Assembly: GCF_040187885.1 (NCBI RefSeq)
Contig: NZ_JBDPLH010000001.1
Coordinates: 1,240,001-1,304,000, forward strand
Length of the DNA stretch: 64,000 nucleotides
Direction of reading: 5' to 3'
From: Roseateles_E cavernae
Lineage (GTDB): Bacteria > Pseudomonadota > Gammaproteobacteria > Burkholderiales > Burkholderiaceae_C
This document shows, piece after piece, positions 51,343-60,727 of this stretch (within the stretch, counting starts at the first letter, position 1; each line of letters opens with the position of its first letter). Both the position numbers and the translations under genes were made by a program. The notes under the pieces are model-generated. The model did not search any database. It was given only the letters and a program-made list of their open reading frames with translations, and had not been told where the DNA came from.

Positions 51343-51474
51343 GATGAGTTTTTCCCTGTGGACAGTGGTTCGAGTGGCTTGAGAGACATGCCGCTGCAAT
51401 GCTGCATTGCAGCGTGAGCCCATCCTCTAGGGAAAGCGTGAACATCCCGTGTCATTGCGGAACGGTCCGGCCGC

Positions 51475-51536
51475 ACCCCCCGCAAAGCAGGGGGTAGGTT
51501 TTTGCTGATTCGGGTGCGCAAAGGTTTGTTTGCGCA
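51475..51536. repeat. Two adjacent hairpins downstream of the GST gene
   Basis: ACCCCC/GGGGGT (51475-51480 and 51490-51495, nine-base loop, then TTTTT on the plus strand) and TGCGCAAA/TTTGCGCA (51515-51522 and 51529-51536, six-base loop). They lie between the GST stop and the PEP-CTERM gene. The second may terminate GST transcription on the minus strand; the first has its T-run on the other strand where no gene arrives. Confidence 0.4.
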
Positions 51537-51570
51537 AATTGACGGCTGTTTGCGGCGTTTTTGAGCTCGT

Positions 51571-52224
51571 TCAGGCCTTGGCGAAGCGATCCTGGTCGGC
51601 CTTGCGGTCGGCCGCCACCTTCTGCGCGCTGGGGCGCTCGCCGATCAGCTTGACATAGGGCTTCCAGTCGATGCCGCCGGCCGCCAGCAGGTCCTCGCCC
51701 AGCACCGCCTTGGAGGCCATCGCGACCAGGGGCAGGCTGACCCAGGCGGCGCAGTCGGCCTGGGTGAAGCTGTCGCCGGCGAGATAGGGCGAGAACTTCG
51801 CCAGGCGCTTGAAGCCGGCGATGTTCTTTTCCAGCAGCTTGCGGGCGCGGGCCTGCGTGCCCTCGCTGACCGTGCCGCCGAAGAAGGCTTGCGGATAGAG
51901 CTCGCGCGCCACCAGTTCTAGGTGCAGCTCGACAAAGGTCACCAGCTCGCGCACCTTGGCCGCCTCGAAGGGGTCGGCCGGCAGCAGGGCAGGCGTCGGC
52001 TGGAGGGTCTCCAGATAATCCATGATGACCTGGCTCTCGCACAGCGGGCCCTGCGGCGTGCGGATGAAGGGCACCTTGCCCAGCGGCGTGCAGCTCAGCA
52101 CCGCCTCATCGGCCGATTTGGTCATCACCAGCTCTTCCTCGAAGGGGATGCCCTTCTCCAGCAGGGCCAGCTTGACCTTGTTGTAGTAGTTGGACAGCGA
52201 GAAGCCGCACAGCGTGATCGTCAT
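51571..52224 (-). CDS. Glutathione S-transferase family protein
   Basis: A 217-residue protein with an N-terminal thioredoxin-like domain (about residues 1-78, with GKVPFIRTPQG and ESQVIMDYLE) and a C-terminal helical domain (about 88-210, with SFTQADCAAWV containing the capping Asp). The possible catalytic Ser/Tyr is in CGFSLSNYYNKVK near the N-terminus. The substrate is unknown. The ATG at 52224 is the natural start; the longer frame is antisense-type sequence. Confidence 0.9.
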   Translation of the reverse strand: MTITLCGFSLSNYYNKVKLALLEKGIPFEEELVMTKSADEAVLSCTPLGKVPFIRTPQGPLCESQVIMDYLETLQPTPALLPADPFEAAKVRELVTFVELHLELVARELYPQAFFGGTVSEGTQARARKLLEKNIAGFKRLAKFSPYLAGDSFTQADCAAWVSLPLVAMASKAVLGEDLLAAGGIDWKPYVKLIGERPSAQKVAADRKADQDRFAKA

Positions 52225-52304
52225 GGTTTGTCTCCGGCAGGTCTGGGGGTGGCGGCAGTCTAAGCGGGCCGCCGGGCAGCGGCTGCCGCGCTGGAGACAG
52301 ACGA

Positions 52305-53204
52305 CTATTTCCTGTTGACCAGGGCCACGCCTGCCGTCAGCGCCACCAAGGCCACGCCCAGGCGCAGGCTGATGCTCTCGCCCAGCAGCAGCGCGCCGGC
52401 CAGCAGACCGAACAGCGGCGTCGACAGCGTGAAGCTGGCAAGCCGAGTGGCCGGATAGTGGCGCACCAGCCAGAACCACATCAGATAGCTGGCAAAGCTG
52501 ACGACCACGGTCTGGAACAGCATCAGGCCCGAGAGCCGCATCGACCATTGCAGCGGCAGCGTCTCGCCGATCAGTGCCGCCGCCGCGACCAGGCCCAGGC
52601 CCGAGACGCCCAGTTGGTAGAACAAGGTCTTCTCGGCGCTGGCCGCCGAGAGCTTGGTCGCCCGTATCGCCAGGGTCGTGCCGCCCCAGAGCAAGGCGGC
52701 CAGCAGGCCCAGCGCATCACCCAGCCATTGGCGACCGGAGTCGCTGGTCTGGCCGAAGCCTTCCGCAAAAGCCCAGGCCACTGCCGCGAAGGCCAAGAGC
52801 AGGCCGGCGCTCTGGCGCAGGCTCAGCCGCTCCGACTTGGCGATGAAGGGCATGCCCAGCGCGACGACAAAGGGGCTCAGATAGATGAAGACCACCATGC
52901 GCGAGGCGCTGGTGTATTGCAGGCCGGCGAAGATGCAGGCGAACTCCAGGCCGAACAGCCCGCCGGCCAGCAGGCCGCCGGCCAGCGTGCCGTCGCACTC
53001 GAACAGCTTGATGCCGCGCGTTGTCGCCCAGGCCCACACCAGCAGGGCCGCGCCCAGCGAGCGCAGCCCCGCCTGCCACAGCGGCGAGATCTCGCTCAGC
53101 GCCGCCTTCACCGCCACCTGGTTCAGCCCCCACAGCAGGCAGCAGACCAGCAGGCTGCCGACGGCCAGGGTGTCGAGATGGGTTTTGCGCTGTGTGGGGC
53201 TCAT
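52305..53204 (-). CDS. DMT/EamA-family transporter
   Basis: A 299-residue inner-membrane protein with ten predicted helices in two EamA halves (residues about 12-145 and 155-295), beginning LDTLAVGSLLVCCLLWGLNQVAVKAAL. Members export amino acids, metabolites or drugs; the substrate cannot be told. The ATG at 53204 lies seven bases after the rhombosortase stop. Confidence 0.88.
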   Translation of the reverse strand: MSPTQRKTHLDTLAVGSLLVCCLLWGLNQVAVKAALSEISPLWQAGLRSLGAALLVWAWATTRGIKLFECDGTLAGGLLAGGLFGLEFACIFAGLQYTSASRMVVFIYLSPFVVALGMPFIAKSERLSLRQSAGLLLAFAAVAWAFAEGFGQTSDSGRQWLGDALGLLAALLWGGTTLAIRATKLSAASAEKTLFYQLGVSGLGLVAAAALIGETLPLQWSMRLSGLMLFQTVVVSFASYLMWFWLVRHYPATRLASFTLSTPLFGLLAGALLLGESISLRLGVALVALTAGVALVNRK

Positions 53205-53211
53205 GTCTTCA

Positions 53212-53817
53212 TCATGCCGCCGGACGGGCGCGGCGCGGCGATGCAAGCGCGCTGATCGCACGACTGACGGCACCAGTGATCGCACCACAGACCGCCCCGC
53301 TCAGATGCGCGACCGGCGCGATCAGGATGTCCCAGCCGGGCAGGGCGCGCAGTGCCGGCCCGAGTGGCTGCTCCAGGCTCAGCTTGACGATCAGGCCCAG
53401 CGCGATGGCCAGCGCGATCAGGCGCTCGCGCCCGGGCCGGCGCAGCAACTCCAGTACCGCGACCGCGACGCCGGCATGCAGCACGCCGGACAGGCCGCCG
53501 TAGTGCAGCAGATCGGGCCGCAGCAGCAGGCCGGCCTGGGTCAGCGGCCAGGCCAGGGCCCAGGCCAGCGCGGCCCGCGCCGGCAGCCGCGCCGCCCAGC
53601 CCAGCAGGAGCAGCACCGCGCAGCCGGCCAGATTGGCCAGCAGGTGCTGGGCGCTCCAGTGCACAAAGGCGGCGCTCCAGAAGCGCCAGGGCTCGGCCCA
53701 GGCCAGCGCCGGCTGCCAGTCGAGCCCGGCCGTCGGCAGGGCTTGGGCCAGCAGGGCCCCGAGCGCGAGCAGGGCGGCCAGCGCCGTCCAGGCGCTCAGC
53801 CGAACACCGCTTGCCAC
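53212..53817 (-). CDS. rrtA: Rhombosortase (rhomboid-type intramembrane serine protease)
   Basis: A 201-residue inner-membrane protease with about six helices. The catalytic Ser is in GGLSGVLHAG (about residue 107) and the catalytic His in APVAHLSGAVCGA (about residue 170); HWSAQHLLANL is the conserved loop. Its short form and lack of an extra domain fit the rhombosortase group, which cleaves C-terminal GlyGly-CTERM sorting tails. The start is GTG at 53817, 22 bases inside the end of glnE. A PEP-CTERM protein is nearby, but that signal is normally handled by exosortase. Confidence 0.75.
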   Translation of the reverse strand: MASGVRLSAWTALAALLALGALLAQALPTAGLDWQPALAWAEPWRFWSAAFVHWSAQHLLANLAGCAVLLLLGWAARLPARAALAWALAWPLTQAGLLLRPDLLHYGGLSGVLHAGVAVAVLELLRRPGRERLIALAIALGLIVKLSLEQPLGPALRALPGWDILIAPVAHLSGAVCGAITGAVSRAISALASPRRARPAA

Positions 53818-56537
53818 AGGGCCAGCACGGCGTCGCGCTGCTTGTCCAGGCCCAGCTCGGCCAGGCTGGCGGCGTCGACGGCGGTGGGCTGCTCGTCGAG
53901 CCGGGCCCGGTGCTGGATGCGGCGCAGCTCGCGGTAGGCATCGCCGGCCGCCTGGCCGATGCCCGGCGGCAGCAGGCCCACGCCCTCGGCGCGCTGCAGC
54001 AGCGCGATGGTGCCGGCGTTGTCCAGCAGCGTCGGGTGCTGGCCGGAGAACATCAGCACCAGGTACTGCAGCGCGAACTCGGCGTCCATCATGCCGCCGG
54101 GGCTGTGCTTGACGTCGAACTGCCCGGCCCGCACCGGCTTAGCCTGGCGCACCTTCTCGCGCATCGCCAGCACCTCCTGGCGCAGCGCGGCGGGGTCGCG
54201 CGGCGCGGTCAGCACCGCGCGGCGCACGCCCTCGAAGCGCTGGCCCAGCGCCGCGTCGCCGGCGCAGAAGCGCGCCCGCGTGATGGCCTGGTGCTCCCAG
54301 GTCCAGGCGGTGTTGCTGCCGCGACCGGTCTGGTAGTTCTCGAAGGACTGGATGCTGGTCACCAGCAGGCCCGAGTTGCCGTTGGGGCGCAGCGCGGTGT
54401 CGATGTCGAACAGCTCGCCGGCCGCGGTGCGCAGGGTCAGCCAGGTGATCAGCTTGCGCACGAAGGCGCCGTAGATCTCTCCGGCATTCTCGTCCGCGTC
54501 GTCGAACAGGAAGACCACGTCAAGATCGCCGCCGTAGCCCAGCTCCTTGCCACCGAGCTTGCCGTAGGCGATCACCGCGAAGCCCGGCGCCGCGCGATGC
54601 GCCTGCTTGAGCCGGGCCCAGGCCCACTCGATCACGCATTGCAGCGTGGCATCGGCCAGCGCCGAGAGCTCGTCGGCCACCTGCTCCACCGTGATCTTGG
54701 CCTCGACATCGCGCACCAGGGTGCGGAACACCTCGGCGTGGTGGGCGCGCCGCAAGGTGTCCAGCAGTGCCTCCTCGTCGGCCTCGCCGGAGCGGGCCCA
54801 GGCGGCATGGCGGTCCTGCAGATCGCCGATGAACTCGCTGCCGCTGAAGCGTTCGCCCAGCAGCCGGTTGTCGGCCAGCTCGTCGATCACGCCCGGATGC
54901 AGCATCAGATAGCGCATCGGCCAACGTGCCAGGCCCAAGAGGCGCAGCAGCCGGGTCTGCACCGAGGGCCGCTCCACCAGCAGGGCCAGATAGCTCTCGC
55001 GCCGCAGCAGCGGCTCGATCCAGTCGACAAAGCGCAGCGCCGCGTCGAGGCTGCATTCGCCGTCGCGCACGCCCAGCGCCGCCCGGCCCACCAGCTTGGC
55101 CAGGCGCAGCCGCGACTCCTCGCGCAGCGCCTGCACCCGCGGCTGCTGGGCCCAGCGGCGCACCGAGCTGGCCAGCGCGGGCGGCAGTTTCTCCAGAAAC
55201 TCCTCGGCATCGACCGGCAGCGCCGGCCCGCCGCAGCCGCCGCTCTTGCAGCCGCCGGGCTTGGGCGCCTGGCCGTCGTGCAAGAGCGCGTCGAACTCGG
55301 TGGCCACCAGCTCGCGCACCTCGCAGAGCTTGTCGAACAGCTCGCAGGTGTCGCTGCGGCAGATCAGGCCGAGGCTGCGGGCGATCCAGCCCAGGTCCTC
55401 GTCGGCGCCGGGCAGGCAGTGGGTCTGCTGATCGTCGAGGAACTGGATGCGGTGCTCGACCCGGCGCAGGAAGACATAGGCCTCGATCAGCTTGTCGGCG
55501 GTGGCCGGCTTCATCAGCCCGCGCGCCGCCACCCGCGACAGCGCCTTGACGGTGGAGCGGGTGCGGATCTCGGGGAACTGGCCGCCGCGCACCACCTGCA
55601 GCAGCTGCACGATGAACTCGATTTCGCGGATGCCACCGCGCGACAGCTTCACATCATTGGCCCGCTCGGGCCGGCCGGCCGCGCGCTTTTGCGCCTCGTC
55701 GCGGATCTTGCGGTGCAGGGTGCGCAGGCCCTCGAACACGCCGTAATCCAGATAGCGGCGGTAGACGAAGGGCGTGACCAGGGAACGCAGCGCCAGCGCC
55801 CGGCCATTGCTGCGGCTGGCCAGCGGCGCGACAACCCGGCTCTTCAGCCAGGCAAAGCGCTCCCACTCGCGGCCCTGCACCAGGAAGTATTCCTCCAGCA
55901 TCGCCAGGCTGACCACCGGCGGGCCCGAGTTGCCATTGGGCCGCAGCGCCAGGTCGACGCGGAAGACCTGGCCGTCGTCCCCGACCTCGCCGATCAGCGT
56001 GTACAGGCGCTTGGCGACCAGGCTGAAGTACTCATGGGCGCTGATGGACAGGGCGCCATCGGTGGCGCCCTCGTCCTCGTAGACATAGATCAGGTCGATA
56101 TCGGAGGAGACATTGAGCTCGCGCGCGCCGAGCTTGCCCATGCCGATGACCCAGAACTCGATCACCTGGCCCTCGGCATTGCGCGGCGCGCCGTGGATCG
56201 CGTCCTGGGCGCTGCGCGCCTCGGCCAGCGCCAGGTCCAGCGTGGTTTCGGCCAGCAGTGTCATCACCAGCGTGATGTCCTCCATCGCCGCGCCGGTCTC
56301 GATGTCCAGCACCGCCAGGCGCTCCAGCACCAGATGGCGGGCCACCCGCAGCGCGCTGGGCAGCGCCCGGCCGCCGGCTTGCAAGGTGGCCACCAGGGCC
56401 TCGATCATCGCGCGGTCCGGCAGGCCGGGCGGCAGCAGCGCCAGCTCGGCCTCGTAACGGCGCCGGATGCGCTGCACAAAGCGGCTGTGCGCGGCGCTGA
56501 CTGTTTCAGACTGCAAAGAATGCCCGGACGGCGTCAT
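53796..56537 (-). CDS. glnE: Bifunctional glutamine synthetase adenylyltransferase/deadenylylase
   Basis: A 913-residue enzyme that adds and removes AMP on glutamine synthetase in response to PII. It has two nucleotidyltransferase domains: the N-terminal deadenylylase with GKLGARELNVSSDIDLIYVY (about residues 155-174) and the C-terminal adenylylase with YGKLGGKELGYGGDLDVVFLF (about 665). Each ends in the paired acidic DxD. The length is close to E. coli GlnE. It is back-to-back with yhdP, a common arrangement. Confidence 0.96.
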   Translation of the reverse strand: MTPSGHSLQSETVSAAHSRFVQRIRRRYEAELALLPPGLPDRAMIEALVATLQAGGRALPSALRVARHLVLERLAVLDIETGAAMEDITLVMTLLAETTLDLALAEARSAQDAIHGAPRNAEGQVIEFWVIGMGKLGARELNVSSDIDLIYVYEDEGATDGALSISAHEYFSLVAKRLYTLIGEVGDDGQVFRVDLALRPNGNSGPPVVSLAMLEEYFLVQGREWERFAWLKSRVVAPLASRSNGRALALRSLVTPFVYRRYLDYGVFEGLRTLHRKIRDEAQKRAAGRPERANDVKLSRGGIREIEFIVQLLQVVRGGQFPEIRTRSTVKALSRVAARGLMKPATADKLIEAYVFLRRVEHRIQFLDDQQTHCLPGADEDLGWIARSLGLICRSDTCELFDKLCEVRELVATEFDALLHDGQAPKPGGCKSGGCGGPALPVDAEEFLEKLPPALASSVRRWAQQPRVQALREESRLRLAKLVGRAALGVRDGECSLDAALRFVDWIEPLLRRESYLALLVERPSVQTRLLRLLGLARWPMRYLMLHPGVIDELADNRLLGERFSGSEFIGDLQDRHAAWARSGEADEEALLDTLRRAHHAEVFRTLVRDVEAKITVEQVADELSALADATLQCVIEWAWARLKQAHRAAPGFAVIAYGKLGGKELGYGGDLDVVFLFDDADENAGEIYGAFVRKLITWLTLRTAAGELFDIDTALRPNGNSGLLVTSIQSFENYQTGRGSNTAWTWEHQAITRARFCAGDAALGQRFEGVRRAVLTAPRDPAALRQEVLAMREKVRQAKPVRAGQFDVKHSPGGMMDAEFALQYLVLMFSGQHPTLLDNAGTIALLQRAEGVGLLPPGIGQAAGDAYRELRRIQHRARLDEQPTAVDAASLAELGLDKQRDAVLALWQAVFG

Positions 56538-56675
56538 GGCAGGCGGTCCGCTGTGCTAGATTCGGCGCCAACCTGGGAGCGCCGGGCTGCGTCGCTGACA
56601 TGGGCATGCAGCACCCAAGGAGATGCAAGCACGGTCATATTGTTTTCTGCTCCATCGCGAGCTTCTCCCTCGTAC

Positions 56676-59600
56676 ATGTCGTTCATCGCAAGCTTTTCAG
56701 CCGCCGCAAGACGTGTTGCGCAGCGACCCACCCGCTGGCTGCTGCGGGGGACCCGCTGGGCTCTCGGCCTGGTGTTGCTCGCCTGGGGCTTGCTCCTGTC
56801 GGGCTGGCTGGTCTTGCACTGGGCAATTCTGCCCCACATCAATGATTGGCGCCCCGACCTGGAGCGCATGGCCTCGCAAAGCCTGGGGCTGACGCTGCGC
56901 ATCGGCCAGATCGAGGTGCGCTCGGGCGGCTGGATCCCGGCGCTGGAGCTGCGCGATGTGCGTTTGCTGGACCCCGCCGGCCGCGAGGCGCTGCGCCTGC
57001 CGCGGGTCTCGGCGGCTCTGTCGGCGCGCTCGCTGCTGGCCTTGGAGCTGCGCTTTTCGCAGCTGCTGATCGACGGCCCCGAGCTGGAGGTGCGCCGCGA
57101 TGCCCGGGGCCGGCTGTTTGTCGCCGGCCTGAGCCTGGACGAGGGCGCGACGGCGGCCGGCGCCGGCGATGAGATGGCCGACTGGTTCTTCTCCCAGCCC
57201 GAGTTCGTGATCCGCCAGGGCCGGCTGCGCTGGGTCGACGAGGGGCGCGCCGCGCCGCCGCTGGAGCTCAGCGCGGTCGATCTGGTGCTGCGCAACGGCC
57301 TGCGCCGCCACGATCTGCGCCTGGACGCCACGCCGCCGGCGGCCTGGGGCCAGCGCTTCAGCCTGCGCGGCCGCTTCACCCAGTCGCTGCTGAAGCGGCC
57401 CGCCGAGCTGCAGCACTGGAGCGGCCAGCTCTATGCCGACCTGCCGCATGCCGATCTGCGCCAGCTCAAGCGCCATCTGGACCTGCCTTTCGAGCTGGAG
57501 GAGGGGGACGGCGCGCTGCGCGCCTGGGCCGAGTTCAAGGACGGCCAGCCACACAGCGTCAGCGCCGATGTGGGCTTGCGCGCCGTGCGTCTGCGCCTGG
57601 GGGCCGAGATGGAACCGCTGGACCTGACCCGCATCCAGGGTCGGGTCGCGGTGCAGCGGCGCGCCGACGGCTATTCGCTGAGCGCCACCCAGCTCGGTTT
57701 CGAGGGCGCGGACGGCCTGGCCTGGCCGCGCTCGGACTGGTCGCTCTCGCTCAAACGGGCCGTCGCCAAGCCCGGCCAGCCGCTGCCGCCGATCAGCGGC
57801 GGCGAGCTGCAGGCCCAGCGCCTGGATCTGGCCCTGATGAGCCAGATCGCGACCCGCCTGCCGCTGGGCCAGGCCCAGCGCGACTGGCTGGACGAACTGG
57901 CGCCGCAGGGCGTGATCAGCGCGTTGACGGCGCGCTGGGACGGTCCGCTGGATGCGCCCGCGAGCTACCGCGTCAAGGCCAGGGTCGATGGTCTGCAGCT
58001 GGCGGCCCAGTCGGCCGAGCAGGGCGTGGGCCGGCCGGGCGTGGCCGGCGCCAGCCTGCAGCTCGACGCTCATGAGGGTGGCGGCCAGGCCCGGCTGAGC
58101 CTGCAGGACGGGCTGCTGGACCTGCCCGGCGTGTTCGAGGAGCCGCTGCTGCCGCTGCAGCGCTTCAACGCGCTGCTGAACTGGCGCATCCAGCCCCGTG
58201 CCGGCAAGCCGCCGGCGCTGGAGCTGCGGCTCAGCGAGGCCAAGCTGGCCAATGACGATCTGCGCGGCGAGCTGGAGCTGCTGTGGCGCACCGGCGAGGG
58301 CGGCCCGGCGGGGCAGTCGGTCAAGGGTCGCGGCGGCCGCTTCCCCGGCCAGCTGGAGCTCACCGGCCGGCTCGACCAGGCCAAGGCGGCGCGGGTGGCG
58401 CGCTATCTGCCGCTGGGCGTCGGCGCCCAGGCGCGCGACTATGTGCGGCGCGCGGTGCGCGGCGGCGAGGGCCGCCAGGTGCAGTTCCGGGTGCGCGGTG
58501 ATCTGTGGGATTTCCCTTTCGACAGCAGCCCGGCCGGCCAGTTCCGTATCGCGGTCCAGGCCCACGATGTCGACCTGGCCTATGTGCCCGATTCCAGCTG
58601 GCCGGCGATGGAGCAGGTCAACGGCGAGCTGGTGTTCGAGCGCGGCAGCATGCGTATCCGCAATGCCCGGGCCAAGGTGCTGGGCTATGAGCTCAGCGCG
58701 GTCAACGGCGGCATCAAGGACCTGGTGCAGCACCCGGTGCTGGCGCTGGAGGGCAGCGGGCGTGGGCCTATGGCCGAGCTGCTGCGCTTCATCAAGCTCT
58801 CGCCGGTGGGTGAGTGGATAGGCAAGGGGCTGCAGGACGCCACGGCCGGCGGTGCCGCCACGCTGAAGCTGGCGCTGCAGATCCCGCTCGACGATGTCGA
58901 GCGCAGCACGGTCAAGGGCAGCGTGACACTGGGTGGCAACGATGTGCGGCTGGGGCCGCAGCTGCCGCTGCTGGCCAATGCCCGGGCGCGCATCGAGTTC
59001 GACCGCCGCAGCGTCACGGTGCAGGGCGGCGCGGCCCGGGTGCTGGGCGGCGACGCCACCTTCGAGGGCGGCAGCCAGCGCGACGGCAGCCTGCGCTTTG
59101 CCGGCCAGGGCCTGGTCACGGCCGAAGGCCTGCGGCGCGCCGGCGAGCTGGGCCTGGCGGCGCGGCTGGCCCAGCAGATGGGCGGCCAGACCGCCTACCG
59201 CCTGCAGCTGGGCATCAAGGAGGGCCAGACCGAGTTCACGCTGACGAGCAGCCTGCAAGGCCTGTCGCTGGACCTGCCGGCGCCACTGCGCAAGGAGGCG
59301 GACGCGGCGCTGCCGCTGCGCCTGCAGAGCACGCTGCTGGCCGGCAAGCGCGACGAGCTGCGGCTGGAGCTGGGCAGCCTGGTGCTGGCCCAGTACCAGC
59401 GCGACATCAGCGTCGACCCGCCCCGGGTGCTGGCCGGCGCGCTGGCGCTGCAGGACAAGCTGCCGGCGTTGCCGGCCCAGGGCGTGACCCTGCAGGCGAC
59501 GCTGGATCGGGTCGATCTCGACGCCTGGCAGGCGCGCTCGCAAAGCCTGCTGGGCGGCACGGCTGCCGTGTCGTCAGCCCTGGGCGGGACTGCAGAAATG

Positions 59601-60716
59601 GGTAGCTATGTGCCGACCCAGATCGCGCTGCGCGCCCGCGAGCTGCAGCTGGGCGGGCGCACGCTGACCCGGCTGGTGGCCGGCATCACCCATGCGCCCG
59701 AGCAGCACAGCTGGCGGATCAATCTGGATGCCGAGCAGCTCAACGGCTATCTGGAGCTGCGCAGCGCCCATGACAAGCTGCCCGGCCGCGTCTACGCGCG
59801 GCTGGCGCGGCTGTCGCTGCCCAAGAGCGAGGCCGACGAGGTCAGCACCCTGCTGGAGAAACCCAGCGACAGCGTGCCGACGCTGGACATCGTGATCGAG
59901 GACTTCGAGCTGCGCGGCAAGCGCCTGGGCCGGGTCGAGGTCGAGGCCTCGCTGCACGGGGCGCAGCGCGAGTGGCGGCTGAACAAGCTGCAGCTCCGGC
60001 ATCCCGACGCGCTGCTCAATGCCAGCGGCCGCTGGCTCGCCGATGGCGCAGGCCGGCGGCGCACGGTGCTGGACTGGAAGCTCGATGTGGTCGACGCCGG
60101 CAATCTGCTGGAGCGCCTCGGCCAGGGCCGGGTCTTGCGCGGCGGCAAGGGCGAGCTGGTCGGCCAGCTCGGCTGGCTAGGCTCGCCGCTGAGCCCGGAC
60201 TATCCCAGCATGACGGGCCAGCTGAAGGTGGCGCTGGATGCCGGCCAGTTCCTGCAGGCCGAGCCGGGCGTGGGTCGGCTGCTGGGCATCCTGAGCCTGC
60301 AGTCGCTGCCGCGCCGGCTGACCCTGGACTTCCGCGATGTGTTCAGCGAGGGCTTTGCCTTCGACGGCTTCGGCGGCGACATCAGAATAGAGCGCGGCGT
60401 GGCCAGCAGCGAGAACCTGCGCATGAGCGGGGTGCAGGCGGTGGTCGTGATGGAGGGCCATGCCGACCTGGCGCGCGAGACCCAGGACCTGCGTGTCGTC
60501 GTCGTGCCCGAGATCAATGCCGGCGGCGCCTCGCTGGCCTATGCGGCCATCAATCCGGCCGTCGGCCTGGGCACCTTCCTGGCCCAGCTGGTGCTGCGCA
60601 AGCCGATGATGGCGGCCAATACCCGCGAGTTCCATGTCACCGGCAGCTGGGATGATCCCAAGGTCGAGAAGGTGGACCGCAAGGCCGGCGCCGAGGCGGC
60701 GGCGTCGGCGCCCTGA
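56676..60716 (+). CDS. yhdP: YhdP-family AsmA-like envelope protein
   Basis: A 1346-residue protein anchored by one N-terminal helix (about residues 26-50, ALGLVLLAWGLLLSGWLVLHW) with a very long periplasmic beta-rich body and the AsmA-type C-terminus (DLRVVVVPEINAGGASLAYA). YhdP and its relatives are large bridge-like proteins implicated in moving phospholipids from inner to outer membrane. The ATG at 56676 is selected because the frame upstream is only the antisense of glnE. The nitrilase-like gene follows after 11 bases, as often in Betaproteobacteria. Confidence 0.92.
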   Translation: MSFIASFSAAARRVAQRPTRWLLRGTRWALGLVLLAWGLLLSGWLVLHWAILPHINDWRPDLERMASQSLGLTLRIGQIEVRSGGWIPALELRDVRLLDPAGREALRLPRVSAALSARSLLALELRFSQLLIDGPELEVRRDARGRLFVAGLSLDEGATAAGAGDEMADWFFSQPEFVIRQGRLRWVDEGRAAPPLELSAVDLVLRNGLRRHDLRLDATPPAAWGQRFSLRGRFTQSLLKRPAELQHWSGQLYADLPHADLRQLKRHLDLPFELEEGDGALRAWAEFKDGQPHSVSADVGLRAVRLRLGAEMEPLDLTRIQGRVAVQRRADGYSLSATQLGFEGADGLAWPRSDWSLSLKRAVAKPGQPLPPISGGELQAQRLDLALMSQIATRLPLGQAQRDWLDELAPQGVISALTARWDGPLDAPASYRVKARVDGLQLAAQSAEQGVGRPGVAGASLQLDAHEGGGQARLSLQDGLLDLPGVFEEPLLPLQRFNALLNWRIQPRAGKPPALELRLSEAKLANDDLRGELELLWRTGEGGPAGQSVKGRGGRFPGQLELTGRLDQAKAARVARYLPLGVGAQARDYVRRAVRGGEGRQVQFRVRGDLWDFPFDSSPAGQFRIAVQAHDVDLAYVPDSSWPAMEQVNGELVFERGSMRIRNARAKVLGYELSAVNGGIKDLVQHPVLALEGSGRGPMAELLRFIKLSPVGEWIGKGLQDATAGGAATLKLALQIPLDDVERSTVKGSVTLGGNDVRLGPQLPLLANARARIEFDRRSVTVQGGAARVLGGDATFEGGSQRDGSLRFAGQGLVTAEGLRRAGELGLAARLAQQMGGQTAYRLQLGIKEGQTEFTLTSSLQGLSLDLPAPLRKEADAALPLRLQSTLLAGKRDELRLELGSLVLAQYQRDISVDPPRVLAGALALQDKLPALPAQGVTLQATLDRVDLDAWQARSQSLLGGTAAVSSALGGTAEMGSYVPTQIALRARELQLGGRTLTRLVAGITHAPEQHSWRINLDAEQLNGYLELRSAHDKLPGRVYARLARLSLPKSEADEVSTLLEKPSDSVPTLDIVIEDFELRGKRLGRVEVEASLHGAQREWRLNKLQLRHPDALLNASGRWLADGAGRRRTVLDWKLDVVDAGNLLERLGQGRVLRGGKGELVGQLGWLGSPLSPDYPSMTGQLKVALDAGQFLQAEPGVGRLLGILSLQSLPRRLTLDFRDVFSEGFAFDGFGGDIRIERGVASSENLRMSGVQAVVVMEGHADLARETQDLRVVVVPEINAGGASLAYAAINPAVGLGTFLAQLVLRKPMMAANTREFHVTGSWDDPKVEKVDRKAGAEAAASAP

Positions 60717-60727
60717 ACGGAGATTTG

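Noticed and set aside
53811..56675. A 2301-codon plus-strand open frame that includes yhdP but begins inside glnE
   Set aside because: The first 955 codons are the mirror frame of glnE, rich in Ala, Gly, Gln, Leu and Arg with no domain. Only the part from 56676 matches YhdP.
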